From Spirosoma spitsbergense DSM 19989 (GTDB lineage: Bacteria; Bacteroidota; Bacteroidia; Cytophagales; Spirosomataceae), in contig NZ_KB893597.1 in assembly GCF_000374085.1 (NCBI RefSeq), forward strand, positions 1 through 32,368: a stretch of DNA of 32,368 nt, read 5' to 3'. Under the pieces are notes generated by a model. It saw nothing but the letters and a program-made list of their open reading frames with translations, was not told where the DNA came from and ran no database searches. Position 1 is the stretch's first letter, and the number at the start of each line of letters is the position of its first letter. Positions 1 to 6,761 of the stretch are shown here, in pieces. The position numbers and the translations under genes were made by a program.

Positions 1-510
1 GTGCTCTCAGCGGGCCAGCGACGGGTCACCTTCAATCCCCGCTACGCGGGCCTGAACGGCACACCGGTGAGCTTCTCGGTGGTTAACGAGCTGGTTCCTA
101 CAACCAATCCAGGACCCTACACGCTGGATTTGTACACCGACAACCCCATCATCGGTTTACGAGCGGTTCAGAGCGGGGTAAGTGCTAGTTTCAGCTATGG
201 CTGGCTGGCAGCCTGCAACCCGGGTGCCCGGCTGGGCACGGGTTCAGAAGTACCCCTGAGGGTCACCGTATTGGGCAACCCGGTGGCAGGTGAAACGGTG
301 TCCGTGGAGGTGCGGGGTGCCGAAGGACAAGCCCTGTCACTATCGGTAATCGATGCGCTTGGCCACCAGGTAAGTGAGCAGTCGGTTGGTCGGGCTGGGG
401 TGGTGGAGCGGCAGACGCTCAGACTGGGCCAAACCCCGGCGGGCGTGCTACTGCTGCGGGTGAGCACATCCACCCAAAGCCAGACGCTCAAGCTGTTCAA
501 AGCGGAATAA
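1..510 (+). CDS. C-terminal part of a T9SS-secreted protein (partial)
   Basis: The reading frame is open at the left edge of the window, so the GTG at base 1 is probably an internal codon and the true start lies upstream. The visible 169 residues are beta-rich. The last ~80 residues fit a type IX secretion C-terminal sorting domain: a short beta-sandwich with the pattern 'LSLSVIDALGHQV' followed by 'LRLGQTPAGVLLLRVS' and a terminal 'LKLFKAE'. Such domains direct export across the outer membrane and are then cleaved or used for surface anchoring. The preceding ~85 residues are an Ig-like or repeat segment I do not recognise, so the activity of the protein cannot be read from this piece. It is separated from the next locus by a strong terminator and is probably unrelated to it. 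Confidence 0.75.
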   Translation: MLSAGQRRVTFNPRYAGLNGTPVSFSVVNELVPTTNPGPYTLDLYTDNPIIGLRAVQSGVSASFSYGWLAACNPGARLGTGSEVPLRVTVLGNPVAGETVSVEVRGAEGQALSLSVIDALGHQVSEQSVGRAGVVERQTLRLGQTPAGVLLLRVSTSTQSQTLKLFKAE

Positions 511-536
511 CAATTATCTTCGACAGACTGGTTTAC

Positions 537-576
537 AAAAGAAGCCGCGTTCCTGCCAGGGAGCGCGGCTTCTTTT
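537..576 (+). terminator. Rho-independent terminator, possibly bidirectional
   Basis: A 13-bp perfect stem (aaaagaagccgcg at 537-549 pairing with cgcggcttctttt at 564-576) encloses a 14-nt loop and ends in a T run. It begins 27 bp after the stop codon of the first gene. Because the stem starts with an A run, it could also stop transcription arriving on the minus strand from the LacI gene. Confidence 0.85.
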
Positions 577-579
577 GTG

Positions 580-873
580 ATTCGGAGGATTTCGTGAACA
601 ATTTTCTGTGGTGGCTGCTAGTTAGACAAACCATTCATTGACAGCAAAATAACGAGTTCATTAACTTGCACTCTCTACCCATTTATTGCCCGAAAATGGC
701 CGGTTGAGTAGGAGGGGAGCCTGTACGGAAATAAATACAGATGTCAAATAAGGGAAACGCTACTCAACCTATACTATAAGCCTTTAAAAGGGATTTCGAG
801 CTACTTCTTGTCTAAATACCGCTAAGAAGCACTGTGCTGGATAAATCATTGGTATTTCAGTACATCACAATTG
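580..873. repeat. Non-coding direct repeat, copy A
   Basis: This 294-bp segment has no credible reading frame and is clearly related to 27524-27811 in the same orientation. Anchors shared in order are tcggagg near the start, aaataacgag (647-656), a 15-nt exact match gttgagtaggagggg (703-717), 'aagcct' with 'gggatt' and 'cgagcta' near 780-803, and cacaattg at the end (866-873). Spacing between anchors differs by only a few bases between copies. Overall identity by eye is about two thirds, with many transitions. The copy lies between the terminator of the first gene and the 3' end of the LacI gene, whose stop is 14 bp away. It could be an untranslated RNA, a regulator 3' UTR or a decayed mobile element; sequence alone does not decide. 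Confidence 0.7.
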
Positions 874-887
874 CTCGCTCTTCAAAG

Positions 888-1907
888 CTACCCAGTTGTT
901 GAGCCGCGAATGATGAGTTCGGTTTGAAGCACGATGTTTTCTGTGGCCATGCCTCCTTTATTATCGGTCAGTTGGTTTAGCAGGAGTTGGGCCGCCTGCC
1001 GACCAATTTCATCGACGGGCTGGGCTACGGTGGTCAGGCCCGGCTCAATCAGCATGGAGGCCGGGTCGTTACTGAACCCCACTACCGCTACGTCATCCGG
1101 GATGCGAAAACCCCGGCTTTTTAACACCTTCATGGCTTCGATAGCTGTCGGGTCATTCATGGCGAATAACGCATCTGGCGGGTCGGGTAAATTCATCAGG
1201 TGACTGACGTAAATTTTGGCTTTGTCCAGATTGAGGTCGTAGGAAATAATCAACTCATTGTTGATGGGCAGGCCGTGTTGTTGCAGGGCATCCCGGTAGC
1301 CATTCAGGCGGTTTCGGCTGTTCTGAAGCGAATCTGGACCGGCCAAGTGGGCAATTCGTTTCTTTCCGGTAGCAATTAGGTGTTCAACCGCCCGGAATGC
1401 CCCATCGTAATCATCGACCGTTACCTTCGATACGGCCATGTCCTCACAAACCCGGTTAAAAAAGACCACCGGCACGTGTCGGCGTTCAAACACCCGGAAA
1501 TGGTCGAAGTTACGGGTCTCTTTCGTATGCGAGACAATCAGCCCGTCGACCCGGCTGGCCAGTAACGCCTGGGCATTGGTCACCTCCGTCGCATACGACT
1601 CATTGGAGTGGCAGATAATAACATTATAGCCCGCTTCGGCCAGCACGACCTGCGCCCCAATGATGACTTTGGGAAAGAAAAAACTCAAAAATTCCGGTAT
1701 CATAATCCCAACCGTGCGCGTCCGGCTGGTCAGCAGCGAAATGGCCAACTGATTACGCTGATAATCCAGCGACTCGGCCAGCTCGAGTACCCGCTGCCGG
1801 GTATCGGCATTCACGTGGGGGTGGTTCGTTAAGGCCCGCGAAACCGTTGATTTCGACAAGCCTAACTGCCGGGCAATATCAATAATGGTGGTCTGGTGAT
1901 GGGTCAT
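888..1907 (-). CDS. LacI-family transcriptional regulator
   Basis: This is a 339-residue DNA-binding repressor of the LacI/GalR family. Residues 6-27 form the helix-turn-helix (TIIDIARQLGLSKSTVSRAL), followed by the hinge helix near 50-60 and a periplasmic-binding-protein-like sugar domain starting at 'TVGIMIP'. I chose the ATG at 1907 because it places the helix-turn-helix at the very N-terminus and gives the family's usual length. An upstream in-frame ATG at 2012 would add 35 residues that look non-coding and run through the operator pair. The gene diverges from the susC-type gene at 2185, and two matching palindromes (1975-2012) lie in the shared intergenic region. It probably represses itself and/or the polysaccharide locus until a sugar ligand binds. 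The ligand is unknown. Confidence 0.93.
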   Translation of the reverse strand: MTHHQTTIIDIARQLGLSKSTVSRALTNHPHVNADTRQRVLELAESLDYQRNQLAISLLTSRTRTVGIMIPEFLSFFFPKVIIGAQVVLAEAGYNVIICHSNESYATEVTNAQALLASRVDGLIVSHTKETRNFDHFRVFERRHVPVVFFNRVCEDMAVSKVTVDDYDGAFRAVEHLIATGKKRIAHLAGPDSLQNSRNRLNGYRDALQQHGLPINNELIISYDLNLDKAKIYVSHLMNLPDPPDALFAMNDPTAIEAMKVLKSRGFRIPDDVAVVGFSNDPASMLIEPGLTTVAQPVDEIGRQAAQLLLNQLTDNKGGMATENIVLQTELIIRGSTTG

Positions 1908-1974
1908 ATAAATTGTATTTTTCCTTAAAACGAGGATGCGCAGTAATCCGTATCGCTCTAAAGTTCTCATTTTA

Positions 1975-2012
1975 TTGGGAACATTCCCAAGTCTCATTGG
2001 GAATGTTCCCAA
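1975..2012. promoter_or_regulatory. Paired LacI-type operators
   Basis: Two 16-bp palindromes, TTGGGAACATTCCCAA (1975-1990) and TTGGGAATGTTCCCAA (1997-2012), each have 7-bp arms around a 2-bp centre. They are exact reverse complements of each other. Their centres are 22 bp apart, about two helical turns, so bound dimers would sit on the same DNA face. The second palindrome extends to 9-bp arms (1995-2014). They lie 68 bp upstream of the LacI ATG and 172 bp upstream of the SusC ATG. Length, symmetry and position next to a lacI-type gene fit LacI-family operators, though the centre is CA/TG rather than the common CG. I saw no third copy in the window. Confidence 0.8.
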
Positions 2013-2184
2013 TGAAAAAATTAAATTTTACCTTGACAAAAGTCTTTTTAATGATGAGATTCAATTATAACACTGGTAAAAACAGCTAAAAACCAGAATT
2101 TGGGCCATTTATCTGCTTTTGTTACCAGAGTGCTGGTGATGCTTACTATTGACAGTGAAATTTAACTATTCCAATAATAACCTT

Positions 2185-5100
2185 ATGAAAAGAGCAATAC
2201 GTTTCCTTACTTATCTGGGTGTACTCGTATCCCTTGCAGTTACTACCGTCAGGGCGCAGACCAACTCAGTCAGCGGTCGCGTTACCGGGTCGGACAATGC
2301 GGCCCTGCCCGGTGTTAGTGTGGTAGTGAAAGGTACGCAACGCGGCACCACGACCAATGCCAATGGTCAGTACACCTTACCCGGCACGTCGGCAGGAGCC
2401 ACACTTACGTTTTCATTCATTGGCTACGCATCGCAGGATGTTGCCGTGGGCAATGGCTCGATTGTTAACGTGACGCTGCAAGCCGACGACCGCTCCCTCA
2501 GCGAAGTGGTGGTGGTGGGCTACGGTACCCAACGTAAGATTGAAACGACCGGCTCCATCGCTTCCATCAAATCCTCGGACTTGGTGCAGACACCCGTGGT
2601 GAACGTGGCGCAGGGGATTCAGGCGCGGGTGGCGGGCGTGCAGGTCGTGCAGAATTCCGGTGCGCCGGGTGGCAACGTCAGCGTCCGCATCCGGGGTACC
2701 AACTCCATCAACGGCACTTCGGAGCCGCTTTACATTGTCGATGGGATTCAAATCAGCAATAGCGGGGGCGTTTCGGACATCAGCCCGCTGTCGACCATCA
2801 ACCCAAATGATATCGAGAGCGTGGAAGTCCTGAAAGATGCCTCGGCAACGGCTATTTACGGGTCGCGGGCGGCCAACGGGGTAGTGTTGATTACGACCAA
2901 ACGCGGCAAAACGGGCGTTACCCGCGTCAGCTACGATGGCTACTACGGGGTGCAAAGCGTTCGCAAAAAACTGGACGTACTCAATGCGGCTCAGTTTGCC
3001 CAGCTCGACAATGAGGTATTCAAGAACAACTACTATCCCGACCCGGCTAGCTTAGGGCAGGGTACCAACTGGCAGGAGTTGATTTTTCGGCAGGCTCCCA
3101 TTCAAAATCACCAGTTGAGCATCAACGGCGGCTCTGAAAAAACGCAGCTCGCGCTGTCGGCCAACTACTTCAGTCAGGACGGTATTGTGATTAATTCCGG
3201 CTTCAAACGGTATTCGCTCCGGCTCAACCTCGACCACCGCATCAGCGAACGAATCAAGGTTGGCACGAGTATCCTGGGTAGCTACACCGACAGTAAAAAC
3301 GTACCCTACGGTTCCACCAGCCTTGGCGATGGACCCGCCATTACGACCAGCATTCTGGGCGCGGCCCTTGGCGCACCTCCCACGCTGCTGCCCTACCGGC
3401 CCGATGGTAGTTTGTTTCCGTTTGGCGAACAGGCCGCCGGGCAGTACCGCGAAGTAACCAACCCGTTGGGGCTGGCTGCCGTTCAAAACCAGTTTGGCCT
3501 CCAGCGCATACTCGCCAATGTATACGGGGAAGTCAATTTGCTGAAAGGGCTGACCTACCGGGCTTCGTTCAACGTAGACCTGCAAAATAGTCTGCGCAAC
3601 ATTTATTCGCCCCGTTCGATTGTGGCCACGGGCGACCTGACCGATAATTCCGGCTCCGCGTCCAAACAAAACGCGAATAGTGCGCTGCTGCTGCACGAGA
3701 GCATTCTGACCTACGCAACGACCCTGACGGGTGCTCATTCACTCAAGTTTACGGGCGTTTTCGGCACCCAGAGCATCCGGGGCAATTATAATAACATCGA
3801 TGCGAACGGCTTCCCCAACGATGCCACAACCAACGAAGCGGTACAGTTGGCCCTGGCCCGCACCGTGAGCAGCGGGCGCAGCAGCGAACGGCTCGACTCC
3901 TACCTGGGCCGGATTAACTACGGCTACAAAGACAGGTATTTTCTGGATTTGACGGCCCGCGCCGATGGGTCGAGTAAGTTTGGCGCCAACAACAAATACG
4001 GCTTCTTCCCGGCCATATCAGCCGCCTGGCGCATCATCGAAGAGCCGTTTCTGAAAAATCAGACCATTCTTTCCGACTTAAAACTGCGGGGAAGCTACGG
4101 CATAACGGGCAACGCAGGCGGCATTTCGCCCTACCAGTCCCTGGCTACGGTGGCGTCGGTGGGCAGTGATTATCAGTTTAATCACGTGTACCTGACAGGC
4201 ATTAATCCTACCGGCATTGCCAACCCCGATTTGAAATGGGAACGCTCCACTCAGGCCGACATTGGGCTGGACATCAGCCTGTTCAACAACCGGCTGAGCT
4301 TGGTGGCTGATGTCTACAACAAAACCACCCGCGACCTGCTCTACATCCGAACCCTGCCCCTGTCGTCGGGCTACGGCAGCATTACGGGCAACTTTGCCGG
4401 GCTGCAAAATCGCGGGCTTGAACTGGCCCTGAACGCCCGGATTTTGCAGGGGCCGCTGAAATGGGACGTGAACGCCAACGTGACCATGAACCGCAATAAA
4501 GTCCTCGACCTCGACGGGGGCACCACGCAGGAGCGGTTCGTGACGACGTACAGTATTCTGAGCGTGGGCCAGCCGCTGGGTTTGTTCAAGACCTATGTTT
4601 TTGACGGTATCAACCAGACGGGCGAAACCATTCTACCGGGCTACGACGGGCGGCTGGGTGGCCATAAAATCAAGGACATCAACGGCGACGGGGTTATCAA
4701 CTCCGCCGACCAGATTGTCACGGGCAACCCTAATCCTAAAGCCATTTTTGGGTTCTCGACCAATCTGGCTTGGAAAGGGTTCGATTTGGGCGTGTTCCTG
4801 TCGGGTTCCTACGGCAACGATATTTTCAACCAGGCCCGCTTTGCCTTCGAGACCCCGCTGGGCGGGCGTAACCTGCTGGCGGGCACGGCTAAACGCTGGT
4901 CGCCCACCAACCCGAATCAGGAATACGCCAGCGGGGCGCAGGGCGGACGGTTGCCGGTCAGTAACCGCTTCATCGAAGACGGTTCCTACGTGCGGGTCAA
5001 GAATCTGACGCTGGGCTACACGCTGCCGCGCTTTAAGGGAGTCGACCGGATTCGGGTGTACGTCAGTGGTAACAACTTGCTCACGTTCACCAAATACACC

Positions 5101-5214
5101 GGTTTCGACCCGGAGGTGAACACCTACGCGGGCAGCAACACCGTCATCGGCATCGACAACTTAGTTTATCCCCCCGCCCGGTCGGTGCTGGGTGGTTTGC
5201 AGGTCACGTTCTAA
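2185..5214 (+). CDS. SusC/RagA-family TonB-dependent outer-membrane transporter
   Basis: This 1009-residue outer-membrane protein imports glycan fragments using TonB energy together with the SusD-type lipoprotein encoded next. A signal peptide ends near residue 24 (VRA/Q). Residues ~27-100 are a carboxypeptidase-regulatory-like domain, a TonB-box-like 'SEVVVVGYG' lies at ~106-114, and the plug follows with the signature 'VRIRGTNSINGTSEP' and 'LYIVDGI' (~167-188). The rest is a 22-strand-type barrel ending in a C-terminal phenylalanine (GGLQVTF). It lacks the STN domain seen in the second SusC of this window, so it is not expected to signal through FecR. The ATG at 2185 is preferred over an in-frame TTG at 2149, because it places the charged n-region at the start. 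It is the first gene of the plus-strand block and faces the LacI gene and operators. Confidence 0.95.
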   Translation: MKRAIRFLTYLGVLVSLAVTTVRAQTNSVSGRVTGSDNAALPGVSVVVKGTQRGTTTNANGQYTLPGTSAGATLTFSFIGYASQDVAVGNGSIVNVTLQADDRSLSEVVVVGYGTQRKIETTGSIASIKSSDLVQTPVVNVAQGIQARVAGVQVVQNSGAPGGNVSVRIRGTNSINGTSEPLYIVDGIQISNSGGVSDISPLSTINPNDIESVEVLKDASATAIYGSRAANGVVLITTKRGKTGVTRVSYDGYYGVQSVRKKLDVLNAAQFAQLDNEVFKNNYYPDPASLGQGTNWQELIFRQAPIQNHQLSINGGSEKTQLALSANYFSQDGIVINSGFKRYSLRLNLDHRISERIKVGTSILGSYTDSKNVPYGSTSLGDGPAITTSILGAALGAPPTLLPYRPDGSLFPFGEQAAGQYREVTNPLGLAAVQNQFGLQRILANVYGEVNLLKGLTYRASFNVDLQNSLRNIYSPRSIVATGDLTDNSGSASKQNANSALLLHESILTYATTLTGAHSLKFTGVFGTQSIRGNYNNIDANGFPNDATTNEAVQLALARTVSSGRSSERLDSYLGRINYGYKDRYFLDLTARADGSSKFGANNKYGFFPAISAAWRIIEEPFLKNQTILSDLKLRGSYGITGNAGGISPYQSLATVASVGSDYQFNHVYLTGINPTGIANPDLKWERSTQADIGLDISLFNNRLSLVADVYNKTTRDLLYIRTLPLSSGYGSITGNFAGLQNRGLELALNARILQGPLKWDVNANVTMNRNKVLDLDGGTTQERFVTTYSILSVGQPLGLFKTYVFDGINQTGETILPGYDGRLGGHKIKDINGDGVINSADQIVTGNPNPKAIFGFSTNLAWKGFDLGVFLSGSYGNDIFNQARFAFETPLGGRNLLAGTAKRWSPTNPNQEYASGAQGGRLPVSNRFIEDGSYVRVKNLTLGYTLPRFKGVDRIRVYVSGNNLLTFTKYTGFDPEVNTYAGSNTVIGIDNLVYPPARSVLGGLQVTF

Positions 5215-5268
5215 TCAGCCCGCTAGTACGCACTCATTCGCTGGTTCACCCAATTATCCGTCAATCAA

Positions 5269-6747
5269 ATGAAAAAAATTAGCTTATTTATATGCCTTGC
5301 TTTGGGCTTTTCGTCCTGTAAATTAGACGAAACCGTTTACTCGTCGATTTACACCGAGAACTTCTACAAAACGGCTTCCGATGCCGAAAAAGGGCTGATT
5401 GCCGTGTATGACCCCATTGCCGACATGGCCGTTGGTCCGGCCCTCACGCTCGTCAGCGACCTCAGTGCCGACCAGACGTACCCACGCGCCGTAGTGGGCC
5501 GCAACACGCTGACGCTGTTTACTTACGACCCCAATTATACCACGCAGAAAACCGCCGGTCGGGTCTCTGAATCTCCCCAGCAAATCTGGCTATCCTGCTA
5601 CGACGGCATCGAAAAGGCCAACCGGATTATCGAAAAGGTGCCGGGTGCCAACATGGACCCCGTCCGGCAGAAGCAGATTATTGGCGAAGCGTATTTTTTG
5701 CGGGCCTTCTACCACTGGATGCTTACTAAAAACTTCGGCGACATACCCGTCAAGACCACAGCGAGCACGACCATCGCCGAAGCCATCGTGACCAAAAGTT
5801 CCCGCACCGACGTGTACAAGCAGATTTACGCCGACCTTGACCTGGCCGTCGCTGCCGGATTGGTATCGGGACCGGGTATCGAAAAGGGCCGCCCCTCGCG
5901 CGAAGCCGTTTCTGCCCTCTACGCCAAAGTGGCACTGTACAACGAAGACTGGAGCCGGGCCTTGCAGCAATCACAGGCTGTTATCAATTCGGGAAAGTAT
6001 TCGCTCATGCCCGACGTTCGCGACGTGTACCGCTACGATAAGGAAGACGCAGCCCGCGTTGAAAATATCTGGGCGTTTGAGTCCGAGGGCGGGTTTTCGC
6101 CCAGCCGGGGCGGGCAGATAACGAGTCTGCTGGGGCCAGCCTCCAGTGCCGGACCGGAATATTCGCGCTCGTCGTTTGGGTCGATGTTTGCCTACCAGTC
6201 GTTTTTCGATTCGTTCAGTCCGCAGGATCTGCGTCGGCAACTGCTGGACACGACCTACGTCAACAAAGCGGGAGCACGGGTGCCGCAACGGAGCATCACG
6301 CCGATTACGACGCAGGCCGTGCTGGTCAAAAAATACCAGGACCCCATCTCGACCATCGGCAATACGTCCAATATCCCGATTCTTCGTCTGCCCGATGCCT
6401 ACCTGATTGCTGCCGAAGCCGAAGCCCGCGCCAACGGCTCAACGGCGGTGGCATACGGCTACATCAACACCATTCGAAAGCGGGCGGGCCTAGCCAATCT
6501 CCAAGCGGGTCTGAGTAAAGATGCCTTCATTGCCGCCGTGTTGCAGGAGCGGTCGTGGGAGTTTTTCGCCGAAGGCGACCGCTGGTACGACCTCACCCGC
6601 ACCAACACGTTTTTGCCGGTCATTCCGAAGTCGGTTAACAGCGTGTATCCCGTACGAACCCCAACGGCTAAGAATCGCTATTTTCCTATCCCACAGGATG
6701 AACTGAACGCCAACCCGCAGATGCAGCAAAATCCCGACTGGCAGTAA
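5269..6747 (+). CDS. SusD/RagB-family surface glycan-binding lipoprotein
   Basis: This 492-residue protein is the lid partner of the preceding SusC-type channel. It has a lipoprotein signal with the acylated cysteine at residue 17 (FSSC), followed by the acidic stretch KLDE that fits surface export in Bacteroidota. The family signature 'YFLRAFYHWMLTKNFGDIPV' lies at 142-161. The C-terminal block 'ERSWEFFAEGDRWYDLTRT' and the final 'YFPIPQDELNANPQ' motif are typical. The gene follows the SusC stop after 54 bp without a terminator, so the two are probably co-transcribed. Glycan specificity cannot be inferred because binding-site residues vary widely in this family. Confidence 0.95.
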   Translation: MKKISLFICLALGFSSCKLDETVYSSIYTENFYKTASDAEKGLIAVYDPIADMAVGPALTLVSDLSADQTYPRAVVGRNTLTLFTYDPNYTTQKTAGRVSESPQQIWLSCYDGIEKANRIIEKVPGANMDPVRQKQIIGEAYFLRAFYHWMLTKNFGDIPVKTTASTTIAEAIVTKSSRTDVYKQIYADLDLAVAAGLVSGPGIEKGRPSREAVSALYAKVALYNEDWSRALQQSQAVINSGKYSLMPDVRDVYRYDKEDAARVENIWAFESEGGFSPSRGGQITSLLGPASSAGPEYSRSSFGSMFAYQSFFDSFSPQDLRRQLLDTTYVNKAGARVPQRSITPITTQAVLVKKYQDPISTIGNTSNIPILRLPDAYLIAAEAEARANGSTAVAYGYINTIRKRAGLANLQAGLSKDAFIAAVLQERSWEFFAEGDRWYDLTRTNTFLPVIPKSVNSVYPVRTPTAKNRYFPIPQDELNANPQMQQNPDWQ

Positions 6748-6761
6748 ACAAGACATTACGT

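Noticed and set aside
1..3. GTG at the first base as a real start codon
   Set aside because: The frame is open at the window edge, and the protein begins in the middle of a beta-rich domain without a signal peptide, though a sorting domain requires one.
701..769. 9-bp inverted repeat ggttgagta / tactcaacc inside copy A of the 290-bp repeat
   Set aside because: The right arm is not preserved in copy B, so it gives no support for a conserved RNA structure.
1908..2012. N-terminal extension of the LacI protein from the ATG at 2012
   Set aside because: The extra 35 residues run through the operator pair, and LacI-family proteins normally start just before the helix-turn-helix.
2071..2137. Repeated CTGGT/ACCAG half-sites upstream of the first susC (2073-2077, 2092-2096, 2124-2128, 2133-2137)
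   Set aside because: Only 5-bp arms with varied spacing, and no T run or matching site elsewhere. They could be operator or leader structure but are also expected by chance.
2149..2184. Upstream TTG start for the first SusC
   Set aside because: It would add 12 polar residues in front of a normal signal peptide; the ATG at 2185 fits better. The same reasoning rejects TTG starts at 25649 for the secreted flavoenzyme and at 32115 for the hybrid regulator.
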